Assembly: GCF_000255655.1 (NCBI RefSeq)
Contig: NZ_JH636434.1
Coordinates: 1,946,798 to 2,010,797, forward strand
Source: Schlesneria paludicola DSM 18645
GTDB taxonomy: Bacteria; Planctomycetota; Planctomycetia; Planctomycetales; Planctomycetaceae
Reading direction: 5' to 3'
Length of the DNA stretch: 64,000 nucleotides
Shown here: positions 52,747-62,827 of the stretch, one piece after another
Layout: the number at the start of each line of letters is the position of its first letter
How positions within the stretch are numbered: position 1 is the first letter of the stretch
Notes under the pieces: generated by a model
The model's input: the letters and a program-made list of their open reading frames with translations, nothing else
What the model was told of the DNA's origin: nothing
Database searches by the model: none
Program-made: the position numbers and the translations under genes

Positions 52747-53322
52747 GACAGGACAATCAAGCGATGTCCTGCGATCTTCAATTCGTCCACCGTCGACGGG
52801 TTGCGGCCTGACACACAGCAGGCAGACCGCGAGGAATGTCAGCGGAATCACCACGGAAGAGTAATTCACGATCACGACGGCCCCTTTGACAGTGTGAATT
52901 TTCTGATTGATGGACCGCCCCTTCGTGAATCGAAAACACTTGTAGAACCAGATCGAACTTTCCATCGAATGCCTGTCCGCGCTTGCAAGAGGCGAACGAC
53001 TGAATTCAAAGACGTTTTGGCGGTCGGCAGAATACTCGATTCTGATTTGTCCCCAGTGGGACTGTCCCTTCACTGCCACCCCGAGCATTGAATTGCCGCA
53101 CTTCAACGCATCGCTAACGTAAAGGCTTCTGACCCAACCGCTGGCGAATACACACGCCAGCAACAGCGACACAAGGCCGAGTCTTCGCGTCCAATCACCG
53201 AATGTCGACTTTGATGGCCTGGGAATTTTCCGTTTATTCCTTCGAGAAAGTTTATCGACAGCGATCCTGAAACGTTCAAATTTCTGCAATTCGACCGACA
53301 ACCCCTTCTTAGGCCTCAACAT
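52744..53322 (-). CDS. Membrane protein of unknown function
   Basis: A 192-residue protein with two predicted helices, at about 47-65 (LGLVSLLLACVFASGWVRS) and 155-172 (VVIPLTFLAVCLLCVRPQP). Between them lies a beta-rich loop with MLGVAVKGQSHWGQIRIEYS. Short proteins of this layout are widespread in planctomycetes and have no known function. It converges on the PilZ-TPR gene through repeat B2. Confidence 0.7.
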   Translation of the reverse strand: MLRPKKGLSVELQKFERFRIAVDKLSRRNKRKIPRPSKSTFGDWTRRLGLVSLLLACVFASGWVRSLYVSDALKCGNSMLGVAVKGQSHWGQIRIEYSADRQNVFEFSRSPLASADRHSMESSIWFYKCFRFTKGRSINQKIHTVKGAVVIVNYSSVVIPLTFLAVCLLCVRPQPVDGGRIEDRRTSLDCPV

Positions 53323-53483
53323 TCCCTGATTCTAAACAAGTGAACATCCGATAACGAAGCAGAACGCGCAGTTTCCGCCGAAGCGACGTGGCTCGATGAC
53401 AACATCAATGCCGCTCGAGAAGTTCGGATACTGCAGAAGTGGTCGTTCTCGTTCGATATCATGCTCTCGAAGGATCGCTTGAA

Positions 53484-54575
53484 GTGGCCATTGTGAATGC
53501 TATTACAGCGAAAAAAGCATCTCAGCGAGCCGTCACGTCCCGGCGCATGACCGAATTGGCGGACAATCTCGAGCGACGCATGTTCAATTCAGTGGATGAT
53601 TTCAACCAGCTGAACATCGAGACGAAATTCGTAGCCCTCAACGCACGAATCGAGGCTGGACGTGCCGTGGGAGAAAGTGGTCGAGCCTTTGACGTCGTCG
53701 CCCAATCGATCCAGGATATTTCTCGACGAACTGGCGAAGTTGCGGAGAAGCTGGACGTCGAATTTCGATGCCTGCTCAAAGAAATGCGTGAGATTACCGA
53801 AGATCTCGCCATTCACTCCCGCGGTGAGCGTTTGAGCAACCTCGCGCTGATGAACATCGACTTGATCGACCGAAATTTGTACGAACGGTCCTGCGATGTC
53901 CGCTGGTGGGCCACAGATCAGAGTGTGGTCGACACCCTGATGGATGCTTCGCCTCAATCATTGTCACACGCGAACATCCGACTGGGCCAGATTCTCGACT
54001 CTTACACAGTCTATTTTGACATCGTCATCACGGACCTCACCGGAAAAGTGCTGGCGAATGGCCGCCCCTGTTCGTTTGATTCGATTGGAACAAATGTCGC
54101 GACGCAAAACTGGTTCATGTCCGCGTTACAGACCGCCAAGGGGACGCAATATGTCCAGAGCGAGGTGATTCAATCACCTTTGTGCGGCAACGATAATACG
54201 ATTATCTTCGCATGTGCCGTTCGAAAAGGGGGGCAACCCCACGGTGATGCAATCGGCGTCCTTGCCATCGTGTTTCGCTGGGACGCGCTGGCTCAGGTCA
54301 TTGTGGAAAGCACACCACTTTCGTCCGCAGAATGGCCACAAACCCGGGTATGCATCCTGGATGCGCACGGCAGATTGTTGGCGGACACGGCGGGAGGATT
54401 CGGAGATCTTCTTCAAGTTCCTGCCTGGAAGGAGATTCAATCGTCTCCCCGAGGATTCCGAATGGCAATGCTCACAGATGAACCAGTCTGTATCGGCCAT
54501 GCGAAATCACCAGGTTACGAGACCTATCGTACCGGTTGGTATTCGCTGATCTTGCAAAAAGACAGCGCCGTCTGA
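53484..54575 (+). CDS. Soluble Cache-domain protein with short MCP-like signalling segment
   Basis: A 363-residue protein from the GTG at 53484, with AAGGA 9 bases upstream; a GTG at 53439 is possible. Residues about 40-100 (DFNQLNIETKFVALNARIEAGRAVGESGRAFDVVAQSIQDIS) match the tip of a chemoreceptor signalling hairpin. Residues about 150-355 form a Cache-like sensor (SYTVYFDIVITDLTGKVLANG, NWFMSALQTAKGTQYVQSEV, VCILDAHGRLLADT). The signalling part comes first and there is no membrane helix, the reverse of ordinary chemoreceptors. It would sense a ligand in the cytoplasm. Confidence 0.75.
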   Translation: MAIVNAITAKKASQRAVTSRRMTELADNLERRMFNSVDDFNQLNIETKFVALNARIEAGRAVGESGRAFDVVAQSIQDISRRTGEVAEKLDVEFRCLLKEMREITEDLAIHSRGERLSNLALMNIDLIDRNLYERSCDVRWWATDQSVVDTLMDASPQSLSHANIRLGQILDSYTVYFDIVITDLTGKVLANGRPCSFDSIGTNVATQNWFMSALQTAKGTQYVQSEVIQSPLCGNDNTIIFACAVRKGGQPHGDAIGVLAIVFRWDALAQVIVESTPLSSAEWPQTRVCILDAHGRLLADTAGGFGDLLQVPAWKEIQSSPRGFRMAMLTDEPVCIGHAKSPGYETYRTGWYSLILQKDSAV

Positions 54576-54734
54576 TCCCCCGGATGACTGATCGCTGCGA
54601 CAAAAGCAATCGTGAAGCCAAGCACCGGCCTCCGTCTCAACTTCGTTGGCGGGCCAGACCGAATAATCCTAACTCCACGCCCACATTTCATAGGCAAGTC
54701 CACCTTCAAAATTAGGGGGGGGAATTTGAAAGTA

Positions 54735-54923
54735 ATGATAAGCTTTCCTGACCACATGGTTACTGAACATGGAGTTCAGGGTAGCAATAGAGAATTTGAA
54801 CCGCTCATCGAAGCCACGCTCCAAGAAATCAAAGCAGTTCTAGAATTCCGCCGTCCTTTAAAGCTGCCACCAGCAACAAAAGACGTGTTCGATCTGCTTC
54901 GAGATGCGTTTCACAAAAGATGA
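54735..54923 (+). CDS. Small protein of unknown function
   Basis: A 62-residue frame from the ATG at 54735 (MISFPDHMVTEHGVQGSN), open upstream to a GTG at 54612. A run of eight G lies at 54715-54722. The product is mainly helical (FEPLIEATLQEIKAVLEFRR) with no recognised domain. A good terminator hairpin starts 17 bases after the stop, which supports a real transcript. Confidence 0.5.
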   Translation: MISFPDHMVTEHGVQGSNREFEPLIEATLQEIKAVLEFRRPLKLPPATKDVFDLLRDAFHKR

Positions 54924-54939
54924 CCTTCAATTCGACTGC

Positions 54940-54970
54940 GAAGCCGTTACAACCAGTGACGGCTTTTTTT
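54940..54970 (+). terminator. Rho-independent terminator
   Basis: AAGCCGT and ACGGCTT pair exactly around an 11-base loop and are followed by a run of Ts. It ends the small gene before it. Confidence 0.85.
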
Positions 54971-54991
54971 CGTTTTAGGAGGAATCGAATC

Positions 54992-55246
54992 ATGAATCAG
55001 AAGGAACTCAATGCCATCCAAGCGGGAATCGAGTTTCACAGGTCGGAACTCGCCAAGACCGAGAAGCAAGTCTTCATCAGTCCCGAGGACTTCAGTCGTT
55101 TGTCGGACGACGAGAAAGCGAAATGCACGACCGGTTTCGGTGGGCTGACGCTTCGCACTGTTCCGATCACTGAAGCCGACCGAGAGGAAACAAGGCGAGC
55201 CATCGAGGGTTTTGAGCGGCGATTGCCGTTCGAACTGAGACAGTGA
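54992..55246 (+). CDS. Small protein of unknown function
   Basis: An 84-residue protein with a perfect AGGAGG 9 bases before the ATG at 54992. The product (MNQKELNAIQAGIEFHRSEL, FISPEDFSRLSDDEKAKC, DREETRRAIEGFERRLPFEL) is charged and helical, with no known domain. The strong ribosome site and clean start make it a convincing gene. Confidence 0.7.
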   Translation: MNQKELNAIQAGIEFHRSELAKTEKQVFISPEDFSRLSDDEKAKCTTGFGGLTLRTVPITEADREETRRAIEGFERRLPFELRQ

Positions 55247-55314
55247 GAATTCTCCTTGGACAAGCTGAACGCACAGGCTGTCGACATTTCGAAAACTGAA
55301 ACGAAAACCATAAA

Positions 55315-55407
55315 ATGAACAGACGATTCCTTCCAACATTCGGCGAAGTCCTGCTGACGCTGTTCTTTCTGTGCTTAGTGGCTTGGGTGGTACGCAGCCA
55401 ATTCTGA
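55315..55407 (+). CDS. Possible 30-residue single-helix membrane peptide
   Basis: The ATG at 55315 opens a 30-codon frame: MNRRFLPTFGEVLLTLFF, then LCLVAWVVRSQF and a stop. It has a basic start, one hydrophobic helix of about 18 residues, and a short polar tail. The upstream sequence is A-rich without a strong Shine-Dalgarno site. Small size limits certainty. Confidence 0.4.
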   Translation: MNRRFLPTFGEVLLTLFFLCLVAWVVRSQF

Positions 55408-55440
55408 GTACAGCAGCCGCGACAATGAGACGAGACACGA

Positions 55441-55662
55441 TCAGCAACGAGCTAAGCGGGTGGCTCGTCCGCCCAATTTCTCACTCCATATCGAGTGATC
55501 GTCTGAAAAATTTCCGGCGTCTCGATCGTCCTTGTCCGGGCGAATCGTCTCCTCCCAACATCGCTTGCACATCCCGACGCCTTGGCGACATTGCGTCACC
55601 CATTCGTCGCAGCGATTGCATTTTCTTCTGCTCGAAGTCGACTTTTTGCCGTCTGCCATCAT
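55441..55662 (-). CDS. Small Cys-rich zinc-ribbon-like protein
   Basis: A 73-residue frame from the ATG at 55662 (or 55659). KCNRCDEWVTQC and GMCKRCWEETIRPDKDD give two CxxC pairs, as in small zinc ribbons. The rest is polar. No family is recognised. Repeated GTAACCTTTTGG boxes lie just upstream of the start (55690-55770). Confidence 0.5.
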   Translation of the reverse strand: MMADGKKSTSSRRKCNRCDEWVTQCRQGVGMCKRCWEETIRPDKDDRDAGNFSDDHSIWSEKLGGRATRLARC

Positions 55663-55692
55663 TCCGCACCATTGAGACTCTTGTGGTTCGTC

Positions 55693-55769
55693 GCCCTGTA
55701 ACCTTTCGGTTTTCGGTCGATTCACTCGCCAAAAGGTTACAAGGAAGACCACAGACCAAAAGGTTACGG
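55693..55769 (-). promoter_or_regulatory. Repeated GTAACCTTTTGG boxes upstream of the Cys-rich gene
   Basis: Read on the minus strand, two identical 12-base boxes GTAACCTTTTGG are spaced 27 bases start to start, followed by an inverted partner CCGAAAGGTTAC. This resembles an operator with paired half-sites. No regulator is known. Confidence 0.4.
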
Positions 55770-55780
55770 ACCAGAAATGC

Positions 55781-55810
55781 AAAAAACCCCTAGAAAACTA
55801 GAGGTTTTTC
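55781..55810 (-). terminator. Terminator after tRNA-Ala
   Basis: On the minus strand GAAAAACCTCTAG pairs with CTAGGGGTTTTTT (one mismatch) around TTTT, 3 bases beyond the tRNA 3' end. Confidence 0.85.
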
Positions 55811-55813
55811 AAG

Positions 55814-55886
55814 TGGAGCGGAGGGGAGTCGAACCCCCGACCTCTGCATTGCGAACGCAGCGCTCTCCCAACTGAGCTACCGCCCC
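55814..55886 (-). tRNA. tRNA-Ala (anticodon CGC)
   Basis: A 73-base cloverleaf on the minus strand: acceptor GGGGCGG with CCGCTCC, including the G3-U70 pair that marks alanine tRNAs; D arm GCTC/GAGC; anticodon arm CTGCG-TTCGCAA-TGCAG with CGC; T arm GGGGG-TTCGACT-CCCCT (one G-U pair); discriminator A. No CCA is encoded. Confidence 0.95.
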
Positions 55887-56239
55887 AAATCGTCGATTTT
55901 TTCGGTCGAGTAAACAATGTAGCAGAAACCGATTCGGCTGCAAAAGCAACCTGACGAAATCTGTGGCTGGGTCTTCCATCCCAACCAACCTGCACCGCCC
56001 TGCCCCCGACACCCCCTCGGAATGTCCGAAGTACAGCGCGTAAAGGTTGATCCTGCCGGGCGACCCGAGTATCGTTCCGACACGTTCGCTTGACGAGATC
56101 ACAATAACATTGGGTCAGGCGAACTCCGAAACAAATAACTCCAAGACGTCTGCCGCGACGTGTCCGCGTGCAGCGACCAACGTGCTTTCATGAAAACCCG
56201 TGAATTTTTCGCAATTCACGGAGACGAAGGAGCCAGAAC
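55887..56239. other. Divergent region between tRNA-Ala and trxB
   Basis: About 350 bases carrying the promoters of the tRNA and of trxB. Short frames reading out of the tRNA are not genes. Confidence 0.45.
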
Positions 56240-57286
56240 GTGACGGAACGAGTGGTGATTATCGGGTCTGGTCCCGCCGGTTGGTCGGCGGCCATTTACG
56301 CGTCCAGAGCCAACCTCGAACCACTTGTCTTCGAAGGAGCGATGACCGAAGAAAATCGCATTCGAGGGACACTGCCCCTGGGACAGTTGTCGATGACAAC
56401 GGAAGTCGAGAACTACCCTGGCTTTCCGGCAGGTGATCTTTCCCCCTACCTGAAGTCGTCCTTGCCCGAACATCACGTCCCGTTCCGCGATCCCCACATG
56501 ACCGGCGTCACCGGCCCAGAATTAATGGAGCTGATGCGGCAGCAGGCGAAGAATTTCGGTACCCGGATCGTGACCGACGATGTCGTCTCCGTTGATCTGT
56601 CGAAAAAGCCATTCGAGATTAAAACGCTCGAAGGTCAGCACGTCACAGCCCATTCGATCATCATTGCCACGGGTGCCCGCGCCAACTACCTCGGCCTGCC
56701 TTCGGAAGACGGCTTCAAGAACCGTGGGGTGTCGGCCTGTGCGGTTTGCGACGGCGCGTTGCCACGGTTCCGCAACAAGCCGTTGGCCGTGATCGGCGGC
56801 GGCGACAGCGCCATGGAAGAAGCCAGTTACCTCACCAAGTTTGCCTCGACTGTGTATCTCGTCCATCGACGTGGCGAATTCCGCGCCAGCAAGATCATGG
56901 CGCAACGAGCTCTTGAAAACCCCAAAATCACCGTCAAGTGGTTCACCGGTGTGGAAGAAGTCCTGGGCAACGACAAAGCGGGTGTGACAGGGGTCAAGCT
57001 GAAAAACCTGCAGACAAACGAGGTCGAATCGCTCGACGTTTCCGGGATGTTCTGCGCCATCGGGCACACACCGAACACCGACTTCCTGGGTGGACAGATC
57101 AAAACGGACGACAAGGGGTATATCCTTTACTCCCAACCGTTCCGGACGAATACCAGCGTCGATGGCGTCTTCGCGGCAGGGGATGTGGCCGACAGCTACT
57201 ACCGGCAGGCCATTACCTCGGCGGGAACGGGCTGCATGGCCGCTCTCGACGCCGAACGCTGGCTCGGTGCCCAGGGAATTCACTGA
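56240..57286 (+). CDS. trxB: Thioredoxin reductase
   Basis: A 348-residue flavoprotein with a GTG start and GAAGGAG upstream. [20 protein letters not shown] (res 5-24) binds [15 protein letters not shown] holds the redox pair C167 and C170 (CAVCDG in place of the usual CATCDG). [15 protein letters not shown] near residue 180 binds NADPH, and [31 protein letters not shown] closes the FAD site. It reduces thioredoxin with NADPH in the cytoplasm. It is slightly longer than E. coli TrxB. Confidence 0.96.
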   Translation: MTERVVIIGSGPAGWSAAIYASRANLEPLVFEGAMTEENRIRGTLPLGQLSMTTEVENYPGFPAGDLSPYLKSSLPEHHVPFRDPHMTGVTGPELMELMRQQAKNFGTRIVTDDVVSVDLSKKPFEIKTLEGQHVTAHSIIIATGARANYLGLPSEDGFKNRGVSACAVCDGALPRFRNKPLAVIGGGDSAMEEASYLTKFASTVYLVHRRGEFRASKIMAQRALENPKITVKWFTGVEEVLGNDKAGVTGVKLKNLQTNEVESLDVSGMFCAIGHTPNTDFLGGQIKTDDKGYILYSQPFRTNTSVDGVFAAGDVADSYYRQAITSAGTGCMAALDAERWLGAQGIH

Positions 57287-57402
57287 ATCCCATTGCGGAT
57301 GGCGCAAGGGAATCGACTACGCCGACGAGATGATCAAGTCGCCGCCCGCCGGATCATGTGGATTCAGCGGGCGACGATTCCTGTGATGGAAAGAAAATTG
57401 AA

Positions 57403-58581
57403 ATGCTGACGAAAGCGGGCTGTCTGGCGCGACGAGCAAGATTGTGGGAAAACCTTCCTTCGTCGTGCGAATGGGTGCTCGTTGCCGATCCGCGGCACGT
57501 CTATTACTTGTCGAATTTCTGGATTCATCCTCTGACCTTCTCGGCGGGCGAACGATGCTGGCTGCTGCTCGAACGCGAGGGGAAAGCGACGCTGCTTGGC
57601 GATAATTTCTCGCTACGCTCGCGCGCAGGTGAGCCGTTTGCCGACGACGAGGTCATGGTCAAGTGGTATGACCACAAGCACTCTGTCATCAATCGCGACC
57701 ACGCACTCCTTAAAGCGGCAGAACAGATCGCCGATCGTCTGTACGGACGAGTGGGTGCCGTGGAAGCCGAATGGCTGCCCGTCGGAGCTTTCGAACTGCT
57801 GGGACTCGATCACGAACAGCATTCGGTGCGTCTCGAAGCCGCCGATGTCGGTCGCAGCAACGCAATCGATCTGGGAACGACGCTTCGCTCGTTGCGTCGA
57901 CAGAAGCACGATGATGAAATCGCCCTGCTGAAAGAATGCATGCGCGCTGGTGAAGCGGGCATGCTGCGACTGCGAGAAATCATTCGTCCCGGCATCAGTG
58001 AGTTCGAGATTTTCTGCGAAGTGCAACGTGCGGCCATCGGTGCGGCAGGTCGCCCCGGACTGATCTACGGTGATTTTCGTGCCGCCAGCCCGTCAAAGCC
58101 GAAAGTCGGCGGGTTGCCAACGGACCACAAGCTCGAACCGGGCGAAATGTTCACGCTCGACTACTCCGTCGTGCTCGACGGATATCGTTCAGACTTCACG
58201 AACTGCCTGACGGTCGGCGAACCCAATGCGCAGCAGAAACATCTGTATGATCTGGTCTCGGCAGCGCAACGGGGCGGCGAAGCGGTCCTCAAGGCCGGCA
58301 CGTTAGCCAAGGATGTCTTTAACGCCGTCAACAAGCCGATACTGGACGCTGGGCTGGCGGACAAATTTGCCCATCATGCCGGACACGGAATCGGGATGGC
58401 TCACCCCGAGGCACCAATCCTGGTCCCTGACAGTGAAGACGTCCTCATGGCGGGCGACGTCATTACGCTGGAACCGGGTCTGTATGTCGAAGGCATCGGT
58501 GGCATCCGCATCGAGCACAACTACCTGATTACCGAGACCGGTTACGAACGGCTCAGCAATCACGTGATCTCGCTCACCTGA
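57403..58581 (+). CDS. M24-family metallopeptidase (Xaa-Pro aminopeptidase-like)
   Basis: A 392-residue protein from the ATG at 57403. An N-terminal creatinase-type domain (about 1-170) precedes the pita-bread domain. The metal ligands are in order: D near 253 and 264 ([17 protein letters not shown]), H near 328 ([13 protein letters not shown]), E near 356 (ITLEPGLY) and E near 371 (GGIRIEHNY). It probably removes N-terminal residues before proline. It lies between trxB and an ABC ATPase gene on the same strand, 29 bases before the latter. Confidence 0.92.
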   Translation: MLTKAGCLARRARLWENLPSSCEWVLVADPRHVYYLSNFWIHPLTFSAGERCWLLLEREGKATLLGDNFSLRSRAGEPFADDEVMVKWYDHKHSVINRDHALLKAAEQIADRLYGRVGAVEAEWLPVGAFELLGLDHEQHSVRLEAADVGRSNAIDLGTTLRSLRRQKHDDEIALLKECMRAGEAGMLRLREIIRPGISEFEIFCEVQRAAIGAAGRPGLIYGDFRAASPSKPKVGGLPTDHKLEPGEMFTLDYSVVLDGYRSDFTNCLTVGEPNAQQKHLYDLVSAAQRGGEAVLKAGTLAKDVFNAVNKPILDAGLADKFAHHAGHGIGMAHPEAPILVPDSEDVLMAGDVITLEPGLYVEGIGGIRIEHNYLITETGYERLSNHVISLT

Positions 58582-58610
58582 ACCCAATCGCCAAAAAGGG
58601 CGTGCCGACC

Positions 58611-60200
<1,590 letters not shown>

Positions 60201-60203
60201 GGC

Positions 60204-60336
60204 GTCACCCTTCATAGGTCGGGGACTGGCTCATTTTCTTGCGGCAAAGGAAACGATTGTTCTCGTCGATGCCGTGTGGATTCCAATGCCCCGAAAATGC
60301 GCCTGTCCCCGCTCACTTCAGGTCGTGAACGGTGAC
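60204..60336 (+). repeat. Palindromic intergenic repeat A, copy 5
   Basis: A 133-base unit from GTCACCCTTCATAGGTCGGG to GTCGTGAACGGTGAC, with the GGGGACTGGCTCATTTTC and GCCTGTCCCC arms in good order. It fills the space after the ABC ATPase stop, between convergent genes. Confidence 0.85.
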
Positions 60337-60401
60337 GCGTGAGCTTCACCGAAGCCATCGCCCATCACCCACAACCAAGCAACGATTTGACCACGCAGGA
60401 A

Positions 60402-61355
60402 TCACTCGCTACGGGCGAGCGCCAACGCGCCGTGCACAACCACACTTTCCCCCAACTCAGCCGGAACGAGCCGGTACGAGTCTTTCAGTGGTGGAAACAC
60501 GTATTGCTGCACGGCGGCACGGAGCGGGGCGAAGAAGATCTCTTCGCCAACGAGCGACACACCACCGCCGACAACGACGACTTCCGGTGCCAGCAAGGTG
60601 ATCATCTGGGCAATGCCCCATCCAAGCACGCGCGTCGCCGCGACATATTGTTCTCGAGCCAACTGATTGCCTGCGGCCGCCGCTTCACCAATTGCCTTGG
60701 TCGTAAGCTGCTCAAAGTTGCCGCCGCAACGCTCGCGAAAATCGTGCAGGTCTCGTGTTGCCTCGCCTGCTTGTCGCATCGACTCCAGCCGAATCCGTGT
60801 CGCATGCGCGATCCCCGGGCCCGCCGCATGGGATTCGATCGTTTGCTTGTAGGAGGTCGCGTCGAGTCCCGGTCGCAGGTGACCGATTTCGGCAGAGGCG
60901 GGACGATCGGTTCCATGGATCTTGCGGTTGAAGACCAGGCCGCCACCGATACCTGTTCCGACCGTCACATAAAAGACGCTGTGCGCATCGCGGCCGGCAC
61001 CGAAGCTGGCCTCGGCGAGTGCCGCGACATCACAATCGTTCCCCAGCTTCGTTGGAACACCCAGTTCCTGCTCCGTCCATTGACTGAGCGGAAATTGATC
61101 CCAACCGGCAATCTGGTGGCTGGTCTGTACGATGCCGCGACTGCCAAAAATCGGTCCGCCGAATCCATAGGCCGCGCGCTGAACCGAATGGGCCGCCACC
61201 AGCTTGCGACCGACTTCCTTGATCTGATCGCGAATCCCCTGGCCGCCCGCTGCAGGATTCACATCGAGCCGTTCGAACGCGACAAAATCTGATCCGTCTC
61301 CGCGTCCCACACCAAGCTGCAGTTTCGTGCCACCGATTTCAATACCGAGAAACAT
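60402..61355 (-). CDS. ROK-family sugar kinase-like protein
   Basis: A 317-residue protein. MFLGIEIGGTKLQLGVG is the ATP phosphate-1 motif, AAYGFGGPI, NDCDVAALAEASFGAG and VTVGTGIGGGLVFN follow, and EVVVVGGGVSLVGE is the adenosine motif. Where ROK proteins usually carry the EIGH plus CxCGxxGC zinc site, this one has AEIGHLRPGLDATSYKQTIE with no cysteines. It probably phosphorylates a hexose or N-acetylhexosamine, or serves a related role. It converges on the sugar ABC ATPase gene. Confidence 0.88.
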   Translation of the reverse strand: MFLGIEIGGTKLQLGVGRGDGSDFVAFERLDVNPAAGGQGIRDQIKEVGRKLVAAHSVQRAAYGFGGPIFGSRGIVQTSHQIAGWDQFPLSQWTEQELGVPTKLGNDCDVAALAEASFGAGRDAHSVFYVTVGTGIGGGLVFNRKIHGTDRPASAEIGHLRPGLDATSYKQTIESHAAGPGIAHATRIRLESMRQAGEATRDLHDFRERCGGNFEQLTTKAIGEAAAAGNQLAREQYVAATRVLGWGIAQMITLLAPEVVVVGGGVSLVGEEIFFAPLRAAVQQYVFPPLKDSYRLVPAELGESVVVHGALALARSE

Positions 61356-61412
61356 GACCTGACGGCTCCGCCGAGATTGAGAAAAAAGAATGAGAGGCTG
61401 TTAATGGAATCG

Positions 61413-61448
61413 CGGCCGAGATCGTTGGAATTCCAACAGTCTCGGCCG
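61413..61448 (-). terminator. 36-base palindrome after the Cys-rich protein gene
   Basis: CGGCCGAGA-TC-GTTGGAA and TTCCAAC-AG-TCTCGGCCG form a palindrome with only two internal mismatches. It lies 74 bases beyond the stop at 61522, between two minus-strand genes, and probably terminates the upstream one. No T tract follows closely. Confidence 0.5.
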
Positions 61449-61521
61449 ACGATGCGTGCATTACGACTTACACAATGCAAGAGCTCGACGAACTCTGCAT
61501 CCACCTGAATGCGGCTGAGTG

Positions 61522-62586
61522 TTAGTTACGAACCACATCGCTTGTGAGCGAGCTATCCAGCCAGGACGTGGTCGCCTTCTTGTTCGATTGCGACATCTTG
61601 GTGGCGGATGCCGGCTTCTTGGCGACTGGCATCCGGTCACGCGGAGCGATCGCTCGTGTCGTCACGCGAGATTCCAACCGTAGTGCCTGCGGAACCGTTT
61701 CTCCCGGCGTTTCGTCGGGGATTGAAACGGGAGGCGTCAGATCCAACTCGGGCTTTTTCGTTTCAATGTCCGTATCGTTGAATGGGGCTGTGCCAGGCCG
61801 CTGCTTATGAAGTGGCTGCGTAAAATTGTCTTCTGCGGGGTTGGAATCGAACGTCTTTCGTCGCGCCGGAACAGGCTCCTCTGGTGGAGAACCGGGTCGA
61901 CGAGTCGAATTCGTGAATCCATCGTTGTTGTTCAAATACGGATCATTCGATGTGCCACCCGTATTCTGTTCGCGCCTCAGCTGTCGATCAATTTCCTTCT
62001 GGCGAAGTTCAAGCTGGTTGAGCCGTTGCAGCACATTGGACGTATCAGGTGTCGGACTGCCCGTTGTCGGCGTCCCGCCGTAGTAGGTGGACGTTGAAGG
62101 AATCGGAGCAGCAGGGTTCGCAGCACAATTCGAACAGGTTGAACCACCCGCATATCCACCCGTCCCACAGGAATTGCAGGTGCTACATCCTGATCCGACG
62201 TAAGATTGAGCAGCACCGTATCCGGCATAGGACTGGCCACCGTAGTACGAATCGTATGCGTAGGCAGGTGCATAGTTCGCAGACTGGCTGCAGGTGCTGC
62301 AACCTCCGCCTCCGCCATAGCCACCGTACGAAGCCATCGACACCGGTGCGTAGGCAACCGTTGTTGGAGCGTAGGCGGAATAGGCCATCCCATAGCCACT
62401 ACCGTAATTCGTACCGTAGGCAACTCGGTTCGCACGAATGCTGCCCACAGGGCCGAAGATTGCATCATACATCCAGGGAATGACGCCGGCCTGAACGGGG
62501 GCGGGTGCCACCGAGTTCAGTCCCAGGACCGTTCCCAATACCATCACATATCGTGTTAGACGAGCCATTGTGACCATCACCTTCAC
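61522..62586 (-). CDS. Secreted Gly/Tyr/Ser-rich protein with CxxC clusters
   Basis: A 354-residue protein from the GTG at 62586, with GGAG 7 bases upstream. The signal peptide covers about residues 1-33 (VLGLNSVAPAPVQAG). Residues about 50-165 are rich in Tyr, Gly, Ala and Ser, with four CxxC pairs (GGCSTCSQ, GCSTCNSCGTGG, TCSNCAA). A short coiled coil (LQRLNQLELRQKEIDRQLRREQN) and a Pro/Thr-rich polar tail follow. The cysteines suggest disulfide cross-linking in the envelope, where planctomycetes have protein-rich walls; this is inference. Confidence 0.75.
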   Translation of the reverse strand: MKVMVTMARLTRYVMVLGTVLGLNSVAPAPVQAGVIPWMYDAIFGPVGSIRANRVAYGTNYGSGYGMAYSAYAPTTVAYAPVSMASYGGYGGGGGCSTCSQSANYAPAYAYDSYYGGQSYAGYGAAQSYVGSGCSTCNSCGTGGYAGGSTCSNCAANPAAPIPSTSTYYGGTPTTGSPTPDTSNVLQRLNQLELRQKEIDRQLRREQNTGGTSNDPYLNNNDGFTNSTRRPGSPPEEPVPARRKTFDSNPAEDNFTQPLHKQRPGTAPFNDTDIETKKPELDLTPPVSIPDETPGETVPQALRLESRVTTRAIAPRDRMPVAKKPASATKMSQSNKKATTSWLDSSLTSDVVRN

Positions 62587-62827
62587 GCAGAAACTCCTAT
62601 ACGAATCGTCGCAGGCGCCCAGACCTCCGTGACGCCGACGATCCGAAAACGCGGTTCTTACCGCCGTATCGCAAACTCCGACTTTCGCGTTTCAATCCCT
62701 TTTAACGCTGCGGACCGAGCAATGTCAACGAGTTGTAAAGCGAGTTTCATAGTTTTGAACCGGGATAAACACGACAAGTTGCCGAATCGCTAAAGTCGTC
62801 GGAAGTCCAGACGGGGAACATACGTAT

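Noticed and set aside
60339-61292. 317-codon + strand ORF opposite the ROK gene
   Set aside because: The ROK motifs on the minus strand are unambiguous; this frame is a shadow that starts inside repeat A5.
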